A stretch of 64,000 nt of DNA from Paenibacillus woosongensis (lineage in GTDB: Bacteria > Bacillota > Bacilli > Paenibacillales > Paenibacillaceae). Shown piece by piece: positions 8,028 through 16,906 of this stretch. Numbering within the stretch: the stretch's first letter is position 1; every line of letters begins with the position of its first letter. A program made the position numbers and the translations under genes. The stretch is from positions 124,001 to 188,000 of the forward strand of contig NZ_WNZW01000005.1 in NCBI RefSeq assembly GCF_009725165.1. The letters run 5' to 3'. Under the pieces are notes generated by a model that was given only the letters and a program-made list of their open reading frames with translations, was not told the DNA's origin and made no database searches.

Positions 8028-9344
8028 ATGAGCAGATTTTTGGCAATGTTGTTGGTCGGGATTTTAATTATGACCCTCGTGGCATGTGGAGGGAATAATA
8101 CACAGACGAATGGCCAGCCGGCTGATCCGGACAAGAAGGGTCAGGAGATTTCTGGGGAAATTACGGTATTTGGATGGGGTGGCGGGGAAGAGCTTCAGAG
8201 CCGGAAGGAAGCCACCAAAATTTTCAAAAAGCTGTATCCAGGGGTGAAAGTAAATGAAATTTGGCTGCCGGCGGATAACATTGACGTGAAGCTGGATGCG
8301 GCTTTGGCCGCAGGGAATGCGGGCGACGTCATCATGATGTCTCCTGATTGGAAGGGGCTTCGCTCTAAATGGTTTGAAGATTTGAATCCTTATATCGAGC
8401 GGGATAACCTGTATCTCGAGGCTCTGCTCACGCAAGGGGTTGACGGGGGGTATGTAGATTCCGATGGAAAAAGGGAAGGAATGCCGACCACCGCCTCCGA
8501 TTTTATGATTGCATACAACAAGGAAATTTTCGATAAAGCCGGTGTACCGTATCCGACAAATGAATGGACCTGGGATGAATTCGCGGAGATTTCCAAACAA
8601 GTATCTTCAGGAGAAGGGGCAAACCGGGTTTACGGCATCGTGTCACACTGGATTCTGCAGAGCTTGGCTCCGTTTGTGTACGGTGGAGCGCCGTATAACG
8701 AAGATTGGACGAAGCAGACATTAGATGACCCGAATACGATTAAAGGTTACCAATTGTTTGGCGACCTCGTTAAGGCCGGGGCGATGCCGGATGACGCCGC
8801 CGCCAAGAGCATGCCGATGGACCAGATGTTCGCGGCTGGAAAAGCAGCCATGTACCCGATGGGCTTGTTTGAAGCATCGACGATCGCAAAAAATGTCGGA
8901 AACAACTTTGAATGGGGGATCGTGATGCCTCCGAAAGACCCGTCGGGGAAAACCGTGAACATTAAATTCCAAACAGGATTCGCGATGAACAAGGCCTCCA
9001 AGAACAAAGAAGCGGCATGGGCTTATATTAAGACGGTGTCCCTGAATAAAGAAGTAGGCGATTTGTACAGCAAAGTAAACCTTCCTGCAGCCAAGGAAGC
9101 AGCCGAAAGCACCTTTGTAAACATGAAGATTGAAAATACAGAGATCTCTATGCTGGATTTTGTGACAGGACTGCAAGATGCCATTACCTTCCCTTGGGGA
9201 GGCGCGATATCCAAAGCGGGGGACCTGTATGCGCAAATGTGGCAGCAGGTGACGATTCAGGGCAAATCAGCTGAAGAAGCGGCGAAGGAATATGCGCCGC
9301 AAATTCAATCCGCCTTTGATTCCATTCATCAAAACAGGAAGTAA
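8028..9344 (+). CDS. Sugar ABC transporter substrate-binding lipoprotein
   Basis: Of two close ATGs (8022 and 8028), the second is 7 bases after AAGAGGGG and is preferred, giving 438 residues. The N-terminus is a lipoprotein signal with lipobox LVAC (cysteine near residue 20), so the mature protein is anchored outside the membrane. The remainder is a family 1 solute-binding fold (ITVFGWGGGEELQ, then TNEWTWDEFAEISKQV). It should bind an oligosaccharide for the two permeases that follow. The linked GH43 and GH95 enzymes suggest a plant cell-wall oligosaccharide bearing arabinose/xylose and fucose or galactose (inference). Confidence 0.92.
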   Translation: MSRFLAMLLVGILIMTLVACGGNNTQTNGQPADPDKKGQEISGEITVFGWGGGEELQSRKEATKIFKKLYPGVKVNEIWLPADNIDVKLDAALAAGNAGDVIMMSPDWKGLRSKWFEDLNPYIERDNLYLEALLTQGVDGGYVDSDGKREGMPTTASDFMIAYNKEIFDKAGVPYPTNEWTWDEFAEISKQVSSGEGANRVYGIVSHWILQSLAPFVYGGAPYNEDWTKQTLDDPNTIKGYQLFGDLVKAGAMPDDAAAKSMPMDQMFAAGKAAMYPMGLFEASTIAKNVGNNFEWGIVMPPKDPSGKTVNIKFQTGFAMNKASKNKEAAWAYIKTVSLNKEVGDLYSKVNLPAAKEAAESTFVNMKIENTEISMLDFVTGLQDAITFPWGGAISKAGDLYAQMWQQVTIQGKSAEEAAKEYAPQIQSAFDSIHQNRK

Positions 9345-9367
9345 GTGGGTATGACGGCTAGAGTTAG

Positions 9368-9397
9368 GGGAGGGTATTTACCTTCAAATATCCTCCC
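9368..9397 (+). other. Stem-loop between binding-protein and permease genes
   Basis: GGGAGGGTATTT (9368-9379) pairs with AAATATCCTCCC (9386-9397), with one G-T pair and a 6-nt loop. No T-run follows. As at 425-460 and 30858-30897, it sits directly after a binding-protein gene, probably to favour its mRNA over the permease part. Confidence 0.6.
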
Positions 9398-9446
9398 AAG
9401 CTTTACAATTCAGAGTCTTCTAGGGAGGCTCCAGGGAGGCGAAATA

Positions 9447-10340
9447 ATGAAGGCGCGAAAAAACAGCATTGCAAAAAGAGAAGAAAGGCATTTTTTCTTC
9501 TTTATCTCGCCATGGCTTTTGGGCTTTTTGATTTTCACCCTGTATCCCATGATCTTTTCGGTCATATTGGTCTTTACGAATATGGATATGACAGGCTCTG
9601 GTAAATTTATCGGCTTTGCCAATATCATTCGGGCTTTTGTGCAGGACCCGCTGTTCTATAAGTCTCTGCTGAATACGCTATACTTCGTACTTGTTTCCGT
9701 CCCGGTCAGTCTGATATTAGCCTTCCTGATCGCACTACTGCTTAATCAAAAGATCAGAGGGGTAGGATTTTTCAGAACCAGCTTTTATATCCCGTATATC
9801 ACTTCCGGCGTTGCAGTTACGTTATTGTGGGGGTGGATTTTTAACGCGCAATTTGGACTTATTAATTATTTTCTGTCCCTGTTCGGAATCACGGGGCCAA
9901 GCTGGTTGAGCGACACCAAGTGGGCGATGCCTGCGATCATTATTATGGGGGTCTGGACGATCGGCAATTCGATTATCATCACCCTCGCGGGGCTGCAGGA
10001 CATTCCGGAGCAATTATATGAAAGTGCTGAAATAGATGGGGCGAATGGTTGGGTGAAGGTCATGCGCATTACGCTGCCGTTGGTAACCCCCACGCTGTAT
10101 TTCAACTTGATCATGGGGATTATCGGCGGGTTTCAAATCTTCATGCAGCCTTACATTCTGACAGAGGGCGGCCCGAGTTACGCCACATACACCTACATGA
10201 TGCACATTTATAACCATGGGTTCAAATATAGTGAGATGGGCTATGCATCAACCTTGGCATGGTTATTGTTCATTGTCATTATGATCATAACCCAGATTGT
10301 AAACCGGACCTCCAAATACTGGGTCTATTACGACAATTAA
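9447..10340 (+). CDS. Sugar ABC transporter permease, MalF/UgpA type
   Basis: The start is the ATG at 9447 behind GGGAGGC. An in-frame extension back to 9345 would run through the stem-loop and has no ribosome site. The 297-residue product has a basic N-terminus, a first membrane segment at HFFFFISPWLLGFLIFTLYP and an EAA loop YESAEIDGANGWVKVMRITLP near residues 190-210. It forms the channel with the next gene, which starts 16 bases after its stop. The energising ATPase is not encoded nearby. Confidence 0.93.
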   Translation: MKARKNSIAKREERHFFFFISPWLLGFLIFTLYPMIFSVILVFTNMDMTGSGKFIGFANIIRAFVQDPLFYKSLLNTLYFVLVSVPVSLILAFLIALLLNQKIRGVGFFRTSFYIPYITSGVAVTLLWGWIFNAQFGLINYFLSLFGITGPSWLSDTKWAMPAIIIMGVWTIGNSIIITLAGLQDIPEQLYESAEIDGANGWVKVMRITLPLVTPTLYFNLIMGIIGGFQIFMQPYILTEGGPSYATYTYMMHIYNHGFKYSEMGYASTLAWLLFIVIMIITQIVNRTSKYWVYYDN

Positions 10341-10356
10341 GTTGGGAGGTATTACT

Positions 10357-11214
10357 GTGGACACCTACTATAAGAGTAAAAGAACCGGCGATTTAATTAG
10401 ATACAGTCTGAGTTATGTTGTCTTGATTCTTTGTGCGGGTATTTTCATTTTTCCGTTCCTGTGGATGCTTTCCACGGCCTTTAAAATACCGTCCGAGGCT
10501 TATACCTTGCCTCCGAAGCTGTTTCCCAAGACATTCACACTGGATAACTTCATCGAGGGGTGGAAGTATGCGGACTTCACGCGTTATACATTAAATACGT
10601 TCACCGTAACCCTACTCGCCACGTTGGGAACGGTCCTCTCCGCATCCTTCGTAGCCTATGGGTTTGCCAGGTTCAAATCACGATACAACAACCTGCTGTT
10701 CACTGCCGTGCTCGCCACATTAATGCTGCCCAGTCAAGTTACCCTAGTTCCTACTTATCTCTTGTTCACCAAAATGGGCTGGCTGGATACACTGAAGCCG
10801 CTTATCGTACCTTCTTTTTTTGGCGGAGGCGCGTTTAATATTTTTCTGCTGCGGCAATTCTTCAGATCGATTCCGAAGGATTTGGATGAAGCTGCATATA
10901 TTGATGGCGCAAACGCCTTCCAGATCTATTATAAAATTCTGCTGCCAGCTATAAAGCCTGCTTTGATTACGGTTGCCCTCATGTCTATAACGTTTCATTG
11001 GAATGACTATATGTCGCCGTTGATTTACCTGAACAGCGATCAGAACTTCACCTTGGCGATCGGCTTGCAGTTTTTCCAGAATTCCTTTGGTTCGTCGCAA
11101 ATTCAGATGCTGATGGCCGTCTCCTTAATAACGGTGATTCCCGTACTTATTCTGTTCTTCGTGGGGCAACGGCATTTTGTTCAGGGCATTACGATGACGG
11201 GAATCAAGGGATGA
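10357..11214 (+). CDS. Sugar ABC transporter permease, MalG/UgpE type
   Basis: The GTG at 10357 follows GGGAGG by 6 bases and is preferred over an upstream TTG at 10342, giving 285 residues. Hydrophobic segments start with LSYVVLILCAGIFIFPFLWM. The EAA loop is DEAAYIDGANAFQIYYKILLP and the protein ends HFVQGITMTGIKG, typical of MalG-type subunits. The last 90 bases are shared with the 3' end of the AraC-type gene on the opposite strand. Confidence 0.92.
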   Translation: MDTYYKSKRTGDLIRYSLSYVVLILCAGIFIFPFLWMLSTAFKIPSEAYTLPPKLFPKTFTLDNFIEGWKYADFTRYTLNTFTVTLLATLGTVLSASFVAYGFARFKSRYNNLLFTAVLATLMLPSQVTLVPTYLLFTKMGWLDTLKPLIVPSFFGGGAFNIFLLRQFFRSIPKDLDEAAYIDGANAFQIYYKILLPAIKPALITVALMSITFHWNDYMSPLIYLNSDQNFTLAIGLQFFQNSFGSSQIQMLMAVSLITVIPVLILFFVGQRHFVQGITMTGIKG

Positions 11215-12000
11215 GACCTCTGCTTTGCCGGTCAGACTGCGGGTGTGCCTGTGGAAACTTCTGGGCGTGTACCCGGTTATCTGTTTAAACTGCCGGCAGA
11301 AGTGCTCCACATTGTGGTACCCGCATCGATCGGCAATTTCAGCAACCGTGTGTGTACCGTGGATCAGATATTCTTTAGCCAGGCGAATTCGGCTATGGAT
11401 GACATCGTCCATGCAGGAAATCCCGAAGTTTTTTTTGTAAATCCATTGAAGATAACCCGGGCTGATGCGAAGAATCTCCGCCATCTTCGGAACCGACCAA
11501 TGCTGGCCGGGGTCGTTGTGAATGGTGGCCCGGAGCTTTAACAGGTTATAGTGCTGCGGAGTAATCTCATCCTGGAAGTAAGACTCCAGAAGTTTATTAA
11601 ACAGTGTTCGAAGCAGGCAGTCGATGGACGACTCTCTATAATCATTGCTGAATGAATTTTCGCTTACGAGCAGTTGAAATAACTTGTGACAGTACTCCGG
11701 GTCATCTAATGCGAAGGGAACGCCGAAGGGAAGCGCTGTTTCGGTCACATAGGGCTCGTCGGATTCGAAACGAATCCAATTGTTGATGTATTGCTGGGAA
11801 CAGGCCCGGTAGTAAATCTTCTGCTTCGGCTGATAGAGCACAGCGCTGTGAGCCGGGTATTCCTTCAATTCCCCGTCCACCCAAAATTGAGCCGGAGTTT
11901 GCGTGATCACTAAAAGCCAACAGTCATGTCCTTCGGGAATGTCAAAAATAAAATGGCTATTGTGTGCCGCATCATATTCCACATAGAAAATCTTGGTCAT
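11125..12000 (-). CDS. AraC-family transcriptional regulator
   Basis: The ATG at 12000 (reading left) is preceded by GAGGTGAGGAG and is preferred over an extended start at 12090. The product is 291 residues. The N-terminal half looks like a cupin-type sugar-sensing domain (AHSAVLYQPKQKIYYRA). The C-terminal half has two helix-turn-helix units (WSVPKMAEILRISPGYLQWIYKKNF and TVAEIADRCGYHNVEHFCRQFK, then GYTPRSFH). It lies between an importer and glycosidase genes and probably activates both through the 21-bp-phased GAATATATCAAT boxes. The 3' end overlaps the convergent permease gene by 90 bases, so the tail after the second helix-turn-helix is encoded opposite permease sequence. Confidence 0.9.
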   Translation of the reverse strand: MTKIFYVEYDAAHNSHFIFDIPEGHDCWLLVITQTPAQFWVDGELKEYPAHSAVLYQPKQKIYYRACSQQYINNWIRFESDEPYVTETALPFGVPFALDDPEYCHKLFQLLVSENSFSNDYRESSIDCLLRTLFNKLLESYFQDEITPQHYNLLKLRATIHNDPGQHWSVPKMAEILRISPGYLQWIYKKNFGISCMDDVIHSRIRLAKEYLIHGTHTVAEIADRCGYHNVEHFCRQFKQITGYTPRSFHRHTRSLTGKAEVSSLDSRHRNALNKMPLPHEEQNKYGNHRY

Positions 12001-12021
12001 GCTCCTCACCTCAATCAAAGG

Positions 12022-12057
12022 GAATATATCCATGAATACAAAGAGTATATCAATATT
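12022..12057 (+). promoter_or_regulatory. AraC-type boxes in the regulator/GH43 intergenic region
   Basis: GAATATATCCATGAA (12022) and GAGTATATCAATATT (12043) are direct repeats 21 bases apart, between the divergent AraC-type gene (start 12000) and the GH43 gene (start 12101). They match the boxes at 7747, 7768, 7923 and 7965. Binding could both activate the glycosidases and control the regulator itself. Confidence 0.6.
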
Positions 12058-12100
12058 TCGACAGTTTATATCAAAAAATAAGGAGTGCACAAAATTAATA

Positions 12101-13525
12101 ATGAGAAAACAAGGTTTGAATCCATATCTTCCATCCTGGGAATACGTTCCTGACGGGGAGCCGCATGTTTTTAACGACAGGGTTTATGTTTATGGCTCCC
12201 ATGACCGCTATAACGGACATGCTTTTTGTTTAAACGATTATGTATGCTGGTCAGCACCCGCAGCAGATTTGGCGGACTGGCGGTATGAAGGTGTGATTTA
12301 CAAAAAAACAGATGATCCGCTTAATCCGGATGGCAGCATGTGTCTGTATGCACCGGATGTCACCGTGGGACCAGATGGACGTTACTATCTGTACTATGTC
12401 CTTGATAAGGTTCCCGTTGTTTCTGTTGCCGTATGTGACTCCCCAGCTGGTGAATATCAGTTCTATGGCTATGTTAGATATTCCGATGGAACACGTCTAG
12501 GAGAAAGAGAGGGCGATGAGCCTCAATTTGATCCTGCCGTGCTGACAGAAGGGGAATTCACTTATCTGTATACCGGCTTTTGTGCAATCGGGGACAAATC
12601 AAGAAAAGGGGCCATGGCCACGGTGCTCGGCCGGGATATGCTCACCATTGTGGAAGAACCGGTGTTTGTTGCGCCAAGTGAACCGTACAGCAAGGGCAGC
12701 GGATTTGAAGGACATGAGTTTTTCGAGGCGCCTTCCATCAGGAAGCGAGGCGATACGTATTATCTGATCTATTCTTCGGTCGTCATGCATGAGTTGTGTT
12801 ATGCGACCAGCCCATTTCCGACGAGGGGCTTTACATATCAGGGAGTCATTGTAAGCAATAATGATCTTCATATTGATTCTTATAAACCGGCTGACAAACC
12901 GATGTATTACGGAGGCAATAACCATGGCGGTGCTGTGGAAATTCGGGGGCAATGGTACATTTTCTATCACAGGCATACCAATGGTACCGCTTTTAACCGA
13001 CAGGGCTGTATCGAGCCCATTTCATTCCGGGAGGACGGAACGATCCCTCAGGTGGAGATGACCTCTTGTGGCCCGAACGGTGGGCCGCTTGCCGGGCGCG
13101 GCGAATATCCTGCATATCTGGCATGCAATCTGTTCTGTAAGGACGAAGAGCTGTATACAGGAGGATTTGGCGCTTCCGGGGCATGGATGGACAGCCGGTT
13201 TCCGAAAATAACCCAGGATGGAAAAGACGGGGATGAGGAGATGGGATACATCGCCAATATGACGGATTCGGCTACGGCTGGATTCAAGTATTTTGACTGC
13301 CATGGAATCCGGAAGATGACCATCCAAGTGCGCGGGTATTGCCGTGGTGCCTTCGAAATCAAAACCGCATGGAACGGCCCTGTTCTCGGAACGATCCCGG
13401 TTGAATTTTCAAACGTATGGACAGCGTATTCTACAGAACTTGTCATTCCCGATGGCATTCAAGCCTTGTATTTCACATACACTGGCATGGGAAGCGCGAG
13501 CTTGGCCTCGTTCACGCTGGAATAA
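12101..13525 (+). CDS. GH43 glycoside hydrolase (arabinofuranosidase/xylosidase-type)
   Basis: The ATG at 12101 is chosen because the family's conserved opening (LNPYLPSWEYVPDGEPHVF) starts right after it. AAGGAGTG lies 13 bases upstream, a little far. The 474-residue product has a five-bladed beta-propeller with HVFNDRVYVYGSHD, YAPDVTV (the pKa-modulating Asp) and FFEAPSI (the general acid Glu), then a C-terminal beta-sandwich of CBM6 type from about residue 345. Without a signal peptide it should act on imported oligosaccharides, releasing terminal arabinose or xylose. Exact specificity cannot be read. The GH95 gene follows after 44 bases. Confidence 0.88.
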   Translation: MRKQGLNPYLPSWEYVPDGEPHVFNDRVYVYGSHDRYNGHAFCLNDYVCWSAPAADLADWRYEGVIYKKTDDPLNPDGSMCLYAPDVTVGPDGRYYLYYVLDKVPVVSVAVCDSPAGEYQFYGYVRYSDGTRLGEREGDEPQFDPAVLTEGEFTYLYTGFCAIGDKSRKGAMATVLGRDMLTIVEEPVFVAPSEPYSKGSGFEGHEFFEAPSIRKRGDTYYLIYSSVVMHELCYATSPFPTRGFTYQGVIVSNNDLHIDSYKPADKPMYYGGNNHGGAVEIRGQWYIFYHRHTNGTAFNRQGCIEPISFREDGTIPQVEMTSCGPNGGPLAGRGEYPAYLACNLFCKDEELYTGGFGASGAWMDSRFPKITQDGKDGDEEMGYIANMTDSATAGFKYFDCHGIRKMTIQVRGYCRGAFEIKTAWNGPVLGTIPVEFSNVWTAYSTELVIPDGIQALYFTYTGMGSASLASFTLE

Positions 13526-13569
13526 GGTTCATATATTCGTGATCTAATCCGACGGATCGGGGGGAAAGT

Positions 13570-15816
13570 ATGACTGGGGAACAGAAGCATGGTTTGTGGT
13601 ATAGAGAACCGGCTGCGGAATGGAACGAAGCTCTGCCCATCGGAAACGGGCGGCTGGGGGCCATGATCTTCGGGGGCACGGCCGAAGAGAAGCTGCAGCT
13701 TAACGAGGATTCGGTATGGTACGGCGGTCCGCGTGATCGCAACAATGAAGACGCGCTGCCTCATTTGCCCCAGATACGCGAACTGATTATGGGCGGACGG
13801 CTGCGGGAGGCGGAGGATCTGGCGGCGATGACGATGACGGGGCTGCCCGAGGCGCAGCGCCACTATTTGCCGCTAGGCGATCTGCTGCTGACGTTTGCTG
13901 ATCATGAGCCGCCTGCGGAAGATTACATCCGGGAGCTGGATCTCGAGCGCGGCGTATCCCGCGTCAGCTATCGGATTGGCCAGGTGCGGTACACCCGCGA
14001 GATGTTCGCCAGCTATCCGGACCAGGCGATCGTCATCCGAATTTCTGCCGACAAGGAGAAAGCCATATCTTTCAGAGCCCGGTTCAACCGGCAGAACTGG
14101 AGGTACTTGGAGAAGTCGGAGAAATGGGGGCAAAGTGGGCTGGTTATGCGCGGGGAATGCGGGGGGAAGGGGGGCAGTTCCTTTTGCGCCGTATTGAAGG
14201 CAATCCCGGAAGGCGGCGACAGCCGCACCCTTGGCGAACATCTGGTGGTGATCGGAGCGGATGCAGTTACACTGCTCCTCGTTGCGGGTACAACCTTCCG
14301 TCATCCGGATCCGGAGCTTTACGGCAAGCGGCAGGTGACGGCGATAAGCAAGTCCTCTTATAGCGAGCAATTGGCCCGCCACATTGCCGACTATCGGGAG
14401 CTGTACGGGCGTGTTGACATCGAGCTGCCGAAAAACCCAGACAGAACCACACTCCCGACCGATGAACGGCTAGCGCTAATCCGGAAAGGAGAAGAGGATC
14501 ATGGCCTGATAGCAACTTATTTTCAATTTGGCCGCTATCTGCTCATTTCCTCCAGCCGGCCTGGCTCCTTGCCTGCAAATTTGCAGGGCATATGGAACGA
14601 CAGCTTTTTGCCGCCGTGGGACAGCAAATTCACGATCAATATCAATGCCCAAATGAATTATTGGCTGGCGGAAAACTGCCATCTGAGCGAGTGCCACGAG
14701 CCATTATTCGATTTGATCGAGCGGATGCGGGAGCCTGGCCGGGTAACGGCCAGGGTGATGTACGGCTGCCGGGGCTTCACGGCGCACCACAACACGGATA
14801 TTTGGGCGGATACAGCCCCGCAGGATATGTATCTCCCGGCTTCTTACTGGCCGATGGGTGCGGCCTGGTTATGTCTTCACTTGTGGGAGCATTACCGGTT
14901 CAGTCAGGATCATTATTTCTTGCATCGGGCGTATGAGACCATGAAGGAAGCGGCGCAGTTTCTTCTCGACTATTTGATCGAGGACGGGGAGGGCCGTTTA
15001 ATTACTTGCCCGTCCGTCTCTCCCGAGAACAGCTATAAGCTTCCCAATGGGGAGACAGGCGTGCTGTGTGTGGGGGCTTCCATGGATTTTCAGATCATCG
15101 AGGCGCTATTTAGCGCCTGCATCCGCAGTACGGAGATCATCGGACGGGATGAGGCGTTCCGGGAGGAACTAGCCACTGCCCTGAAGCGGCTCCCCAAGCC
15201 GCAGATCGGCAAATACGGCCAGATTCAAGAGTGGATGGAAGATTATGAGGAGATGGAGCCGGGACACCGCCATATATCTCATCTATTCGCGTTATTCCCG
15301 GGTGAAGCGTTCTGTGTAGAGCGTACGCCGGAGCTGGCCGAAGCCGCGCGGACGACACTGGAGCGCAGGCTGGCGAATGGCGGAGGCCACACCGGCTGGA
15401 GCCGGGCGTGGATAATCAATTTCTGGGCCAGGCTGCGGGAGGGGTCTAAGGCTTACGAGAATGTGAAGGAACTGCTGAGTCACTCTACGCTGCCCAACCT
15501 CTTTGACAACCATCCGCCGTTTCAAATTGACGGAAATTTCGGCGGGACGGCGGGCATTGCCGAGATGCTGCTGCAAAGCCATACCGGTATGATTCGATTG
15601 CTCCCTGCTTTGCCTGAAGAGTGGAGCTGCGGGAGGGTTAAGGGGCTGCGGGCCCGGGGCGGGTTCACTGTCGATTTCTCTTGGGCGGAGGGCCTTCTTA
15701 CGGAGGTTGTCGTGAGCTGCGCGGTTGCCGGGTCCTGCCAATTGGAGGGGCCTGGGATCGGCACCATTTCGTTTGATGGTGAGGCTGGCGGCTCCTATAC
15801 GTTTGGCCAATCGTAG
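13570..15816 (+). CDS. GH95 alpha-L-fucosidase / alpha-L-galactosidase
   Basis: This 748-residue protein begins with [28 protein letters not shown], the signature of GH95. Further marks are [22 protein letters not shown], and the C-terminal [20 protein letters not shown]. The family has an (alpha/alpha)6 barrel and cleaves terminal alpha-1,2-linked L-fucose or L-galactose by inversion. No signal peptide is seen, so it is intracellular and acts after import. GGGGGGAAAG precedes the ATG. Together with GH43 it suggests breakdown of fucosylated or galactosylated plant hemicellulose pieces such as xyloglucan or arabinoxylan side chains (inference). GC content of this gene is visibly higher than that of the preceding ones. 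Confidence 0.9.
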   Translation: MTGEQKHGLWYREPAAEWNEALPIGNGRLGAMIFGGTAEEKLQLNEDSVWYGGPRDRNNEDALPHLPQIRELIMGGRLREAEDLAAMTMTGLPEAQRHYLPLGDLLLTFADHEPPAEDYIRELDLERGVSRVSYRIGQVRYTREMFASYPDQAIVIRISADKEKAISFRARFNRQNWRYLEKSEKWGQSGLVMRGECGGKGGSSFCAVLKAIPEGGDSRTLGEHLVVIGADAVTLLLVAGTTFRHPDPELYGKRQVTAISKSSYSEQLARHIADYRELYGRVDIELPKNPDRTTLPTDERLALIRKGEEDHGLIATYFQFGRYLLISSSRPGSLPANLQGIWNDSFLPPWDSKFTININAQMNYWLAENCHLSECHEPLFDLIERMREPGRVTARVMYGCRGFTAHHNTDIWADTAPQDMYLPASYWPMGAAWLCLHLWEHYRFSQDHYFLHRAYETMKEAAQFLLDYLIEDGEGRLITCPSVSPENSYKLPNGETGVLCVGASMDFQIIEALFSACIRSTEIIGRDEAFREELATALKRLPKPQIGKYGQIQEWMEDYEEMEPGHRHISHLFALFPGEAFCVERTPELAEAARTTLERRLANGGGHTGWSRAWIINFWARLREGSKAYENVKELLSHSTLPNLFDNHPPFQIDGNFGGTAGIAEMLLQSHTGMIRLLPALPEEWSCGRVKGLRARGGFTVDFSWAEGLLTEVVVSCAVAGSCQLEGPGIGTISFDGEAGGSYTFGQS

Positions 15817-15846
15817 TTTCATGTTGTCGTATAAGAACTTAAATAT

Positions 15847-15891
15847 AAAAAAACCTTGCTCCGCGCCCAGAATACAAGGCGCGGGGCAAGG
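15847..15891 (-). terminator. Terminator of the minus-strand sigma/anti-sigma operon
   Basis: CCTTGCTCCGCGCC (15854-15867) pairs with GGCGCGGGGCAAGG (15878-15891). Seven A precede it on the plus strand, so on the minus strand a T-run follows the hairpin. It ends the operon transcribed leftward. The stem could also hinder read-through from GH95, but no T-run follows on that strand. Confidence 0.85.
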
Positions 15892-15902
15892 CTTACAAAG
15901 GG

Positions 15903-16880
15903 TTACTTTACCTTTACAGTCATTTCGAGATTTTTAATATAATTTTTTACCAAATTGCCGTTTTCATCTCGTTTAAAACTGCCTGATGTTGCTCCTGGTG
16001 TTTCCATTTCAGGAGTAAAAGCTTTGACCGTGATCGACTCGGTGTTTTTACTCAGGGCATCGATCACGAAATTGTGGTACCAGTGCCCATTTTTGTTGTT
16101 GTCGTTTGTTCCAAAGCCGGAGATTGGTTCAATGATGTTGCCTTCATCATCTACGAACTCATAAATGATGCCCGAATGCTTGTCTTTGTCTAACCCTTTC
16201 TCAATCAATTGAATACGGGAAGAATCTGAGGTTAGATTAAGCTTGCTCAAGGTGACGCTTAGGTTTCCGTGTTTTTTGGTCATATTTGGCTTCAAGGCCG
16301 TCGCTTTCTCTACGCTTTGCTGGATCGGCATTTCTAAGGTATACGGATTGTCTACACCTTCCAGCGTGATCTTGACGGTAAGCTTGAATTTATTTGAAAA
16401 AGCGAGCTCGTTGAGATGATCCCCCAGCCAGGATGGATCGACAATCTTAATTTCCGCTGTATCCGGATTGGAGCCTTGCGCCCAACCGAGACTAGGTCTT
16501 TTATGCAGCTTTCCGTCGCCCATGTCATAAATATTTTTGCCATTCATGAAAATTTGAATGTCCTTAATGGCTCCTTTTGCCCATACATAATCCTCGGCCT
16601 GTTGATCAAAATGCCCTTCGGTTATTCCTGAAGTCAATCCTCCACCGCTTCGATTTACGGTAATACCGATATAGTTGCCGTCATACAGCGCCTTACTTAC
16701 GCTCAGCGTAATGCCGTTGTGGGTTACACTAGGATTTTGCGCCGGCGCTTGTGCCGCTACGCTCGTAGGGGTAAGCAGGGGTGTATGGGATACATTCGCT
16801 GTCGCTGTTCCTAAAGCCGCTCCACCCAAAATCAAACTTGCTAAAGCTGCTGTTGTCATCACTTTATATACCTTTTTCAT
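15903..16880 (-). CDS. Secreted paralogue of the anti-sigma ectodomain (DUF4179/DUF5643-like)
   Basis: The ATG at 16880 follows GGAGGAG by 6 bases; an ATG 15 bases earlier overlaps that ribosome site. The 325-residue product has a cleavable-type signal (MKKVYKVMTTAALASLILGG). The rest resembles the extracellular part of the next gene upstream: SVTHNGITLSVSKALYDG here against SVTHEGVTLHVPQVIFDG there, and VKNYIKNLEMTVKV at the end against VKHYLKDLEMSVQV. It lacks the cytoplasmic anti-sigma segment and the internal membrane helix. It lies 26 bases after the anti-sigma gene in the same transcript. Function is unknown; a secreted modulator or decoy for the sigma system is a guess. Confidence 0.8.
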   Translation of the reverse strand: MKKVYKVMTTAALASLILGGAALGTATANVSHTPLLTPTSVAAQAPAQNPSVTHNGITLSVSKALYDGNYIGITVNRSGGGLTSGITEGHFDQQAEDYVWAKGAIKDIQIFMNGKNIYDMGDGKLHKRPSLGWAQGSNPDTAEIKIVDPSWLGDHLNELAFSNKFKLTVKITLEGVDNPYTLEMPIQQSVEKATALKPNMTKKHGNLSVTLSKLNLTSDSSRIQLIEKGLDKDKHSGIIYEFVDDEGNIIEPISGFGTNDNNKNGHWYHNFVIDALSKNTESITVKAFTPEMETPGATSGSFKRDENGNLVKNYIKNLEMTVKVK

Positions 16881-16906
16881 TTTAAACTCCTCCATATATG
16901 GTTTTA

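Noticed and set aside
12001..12090. N-terminal extension of the AraC-type regulator
   Set aside because: It would cover the operator boxes and lacks a ribosome site, while the ATG at 12000 has a strong one.
13527..13540. A further AraC-type box (GAATATATGAAC on the minus strand) before GH95
   Set aside because: Only one copy, in the opposite orientation, with no partner at 21 bases; probably chance.
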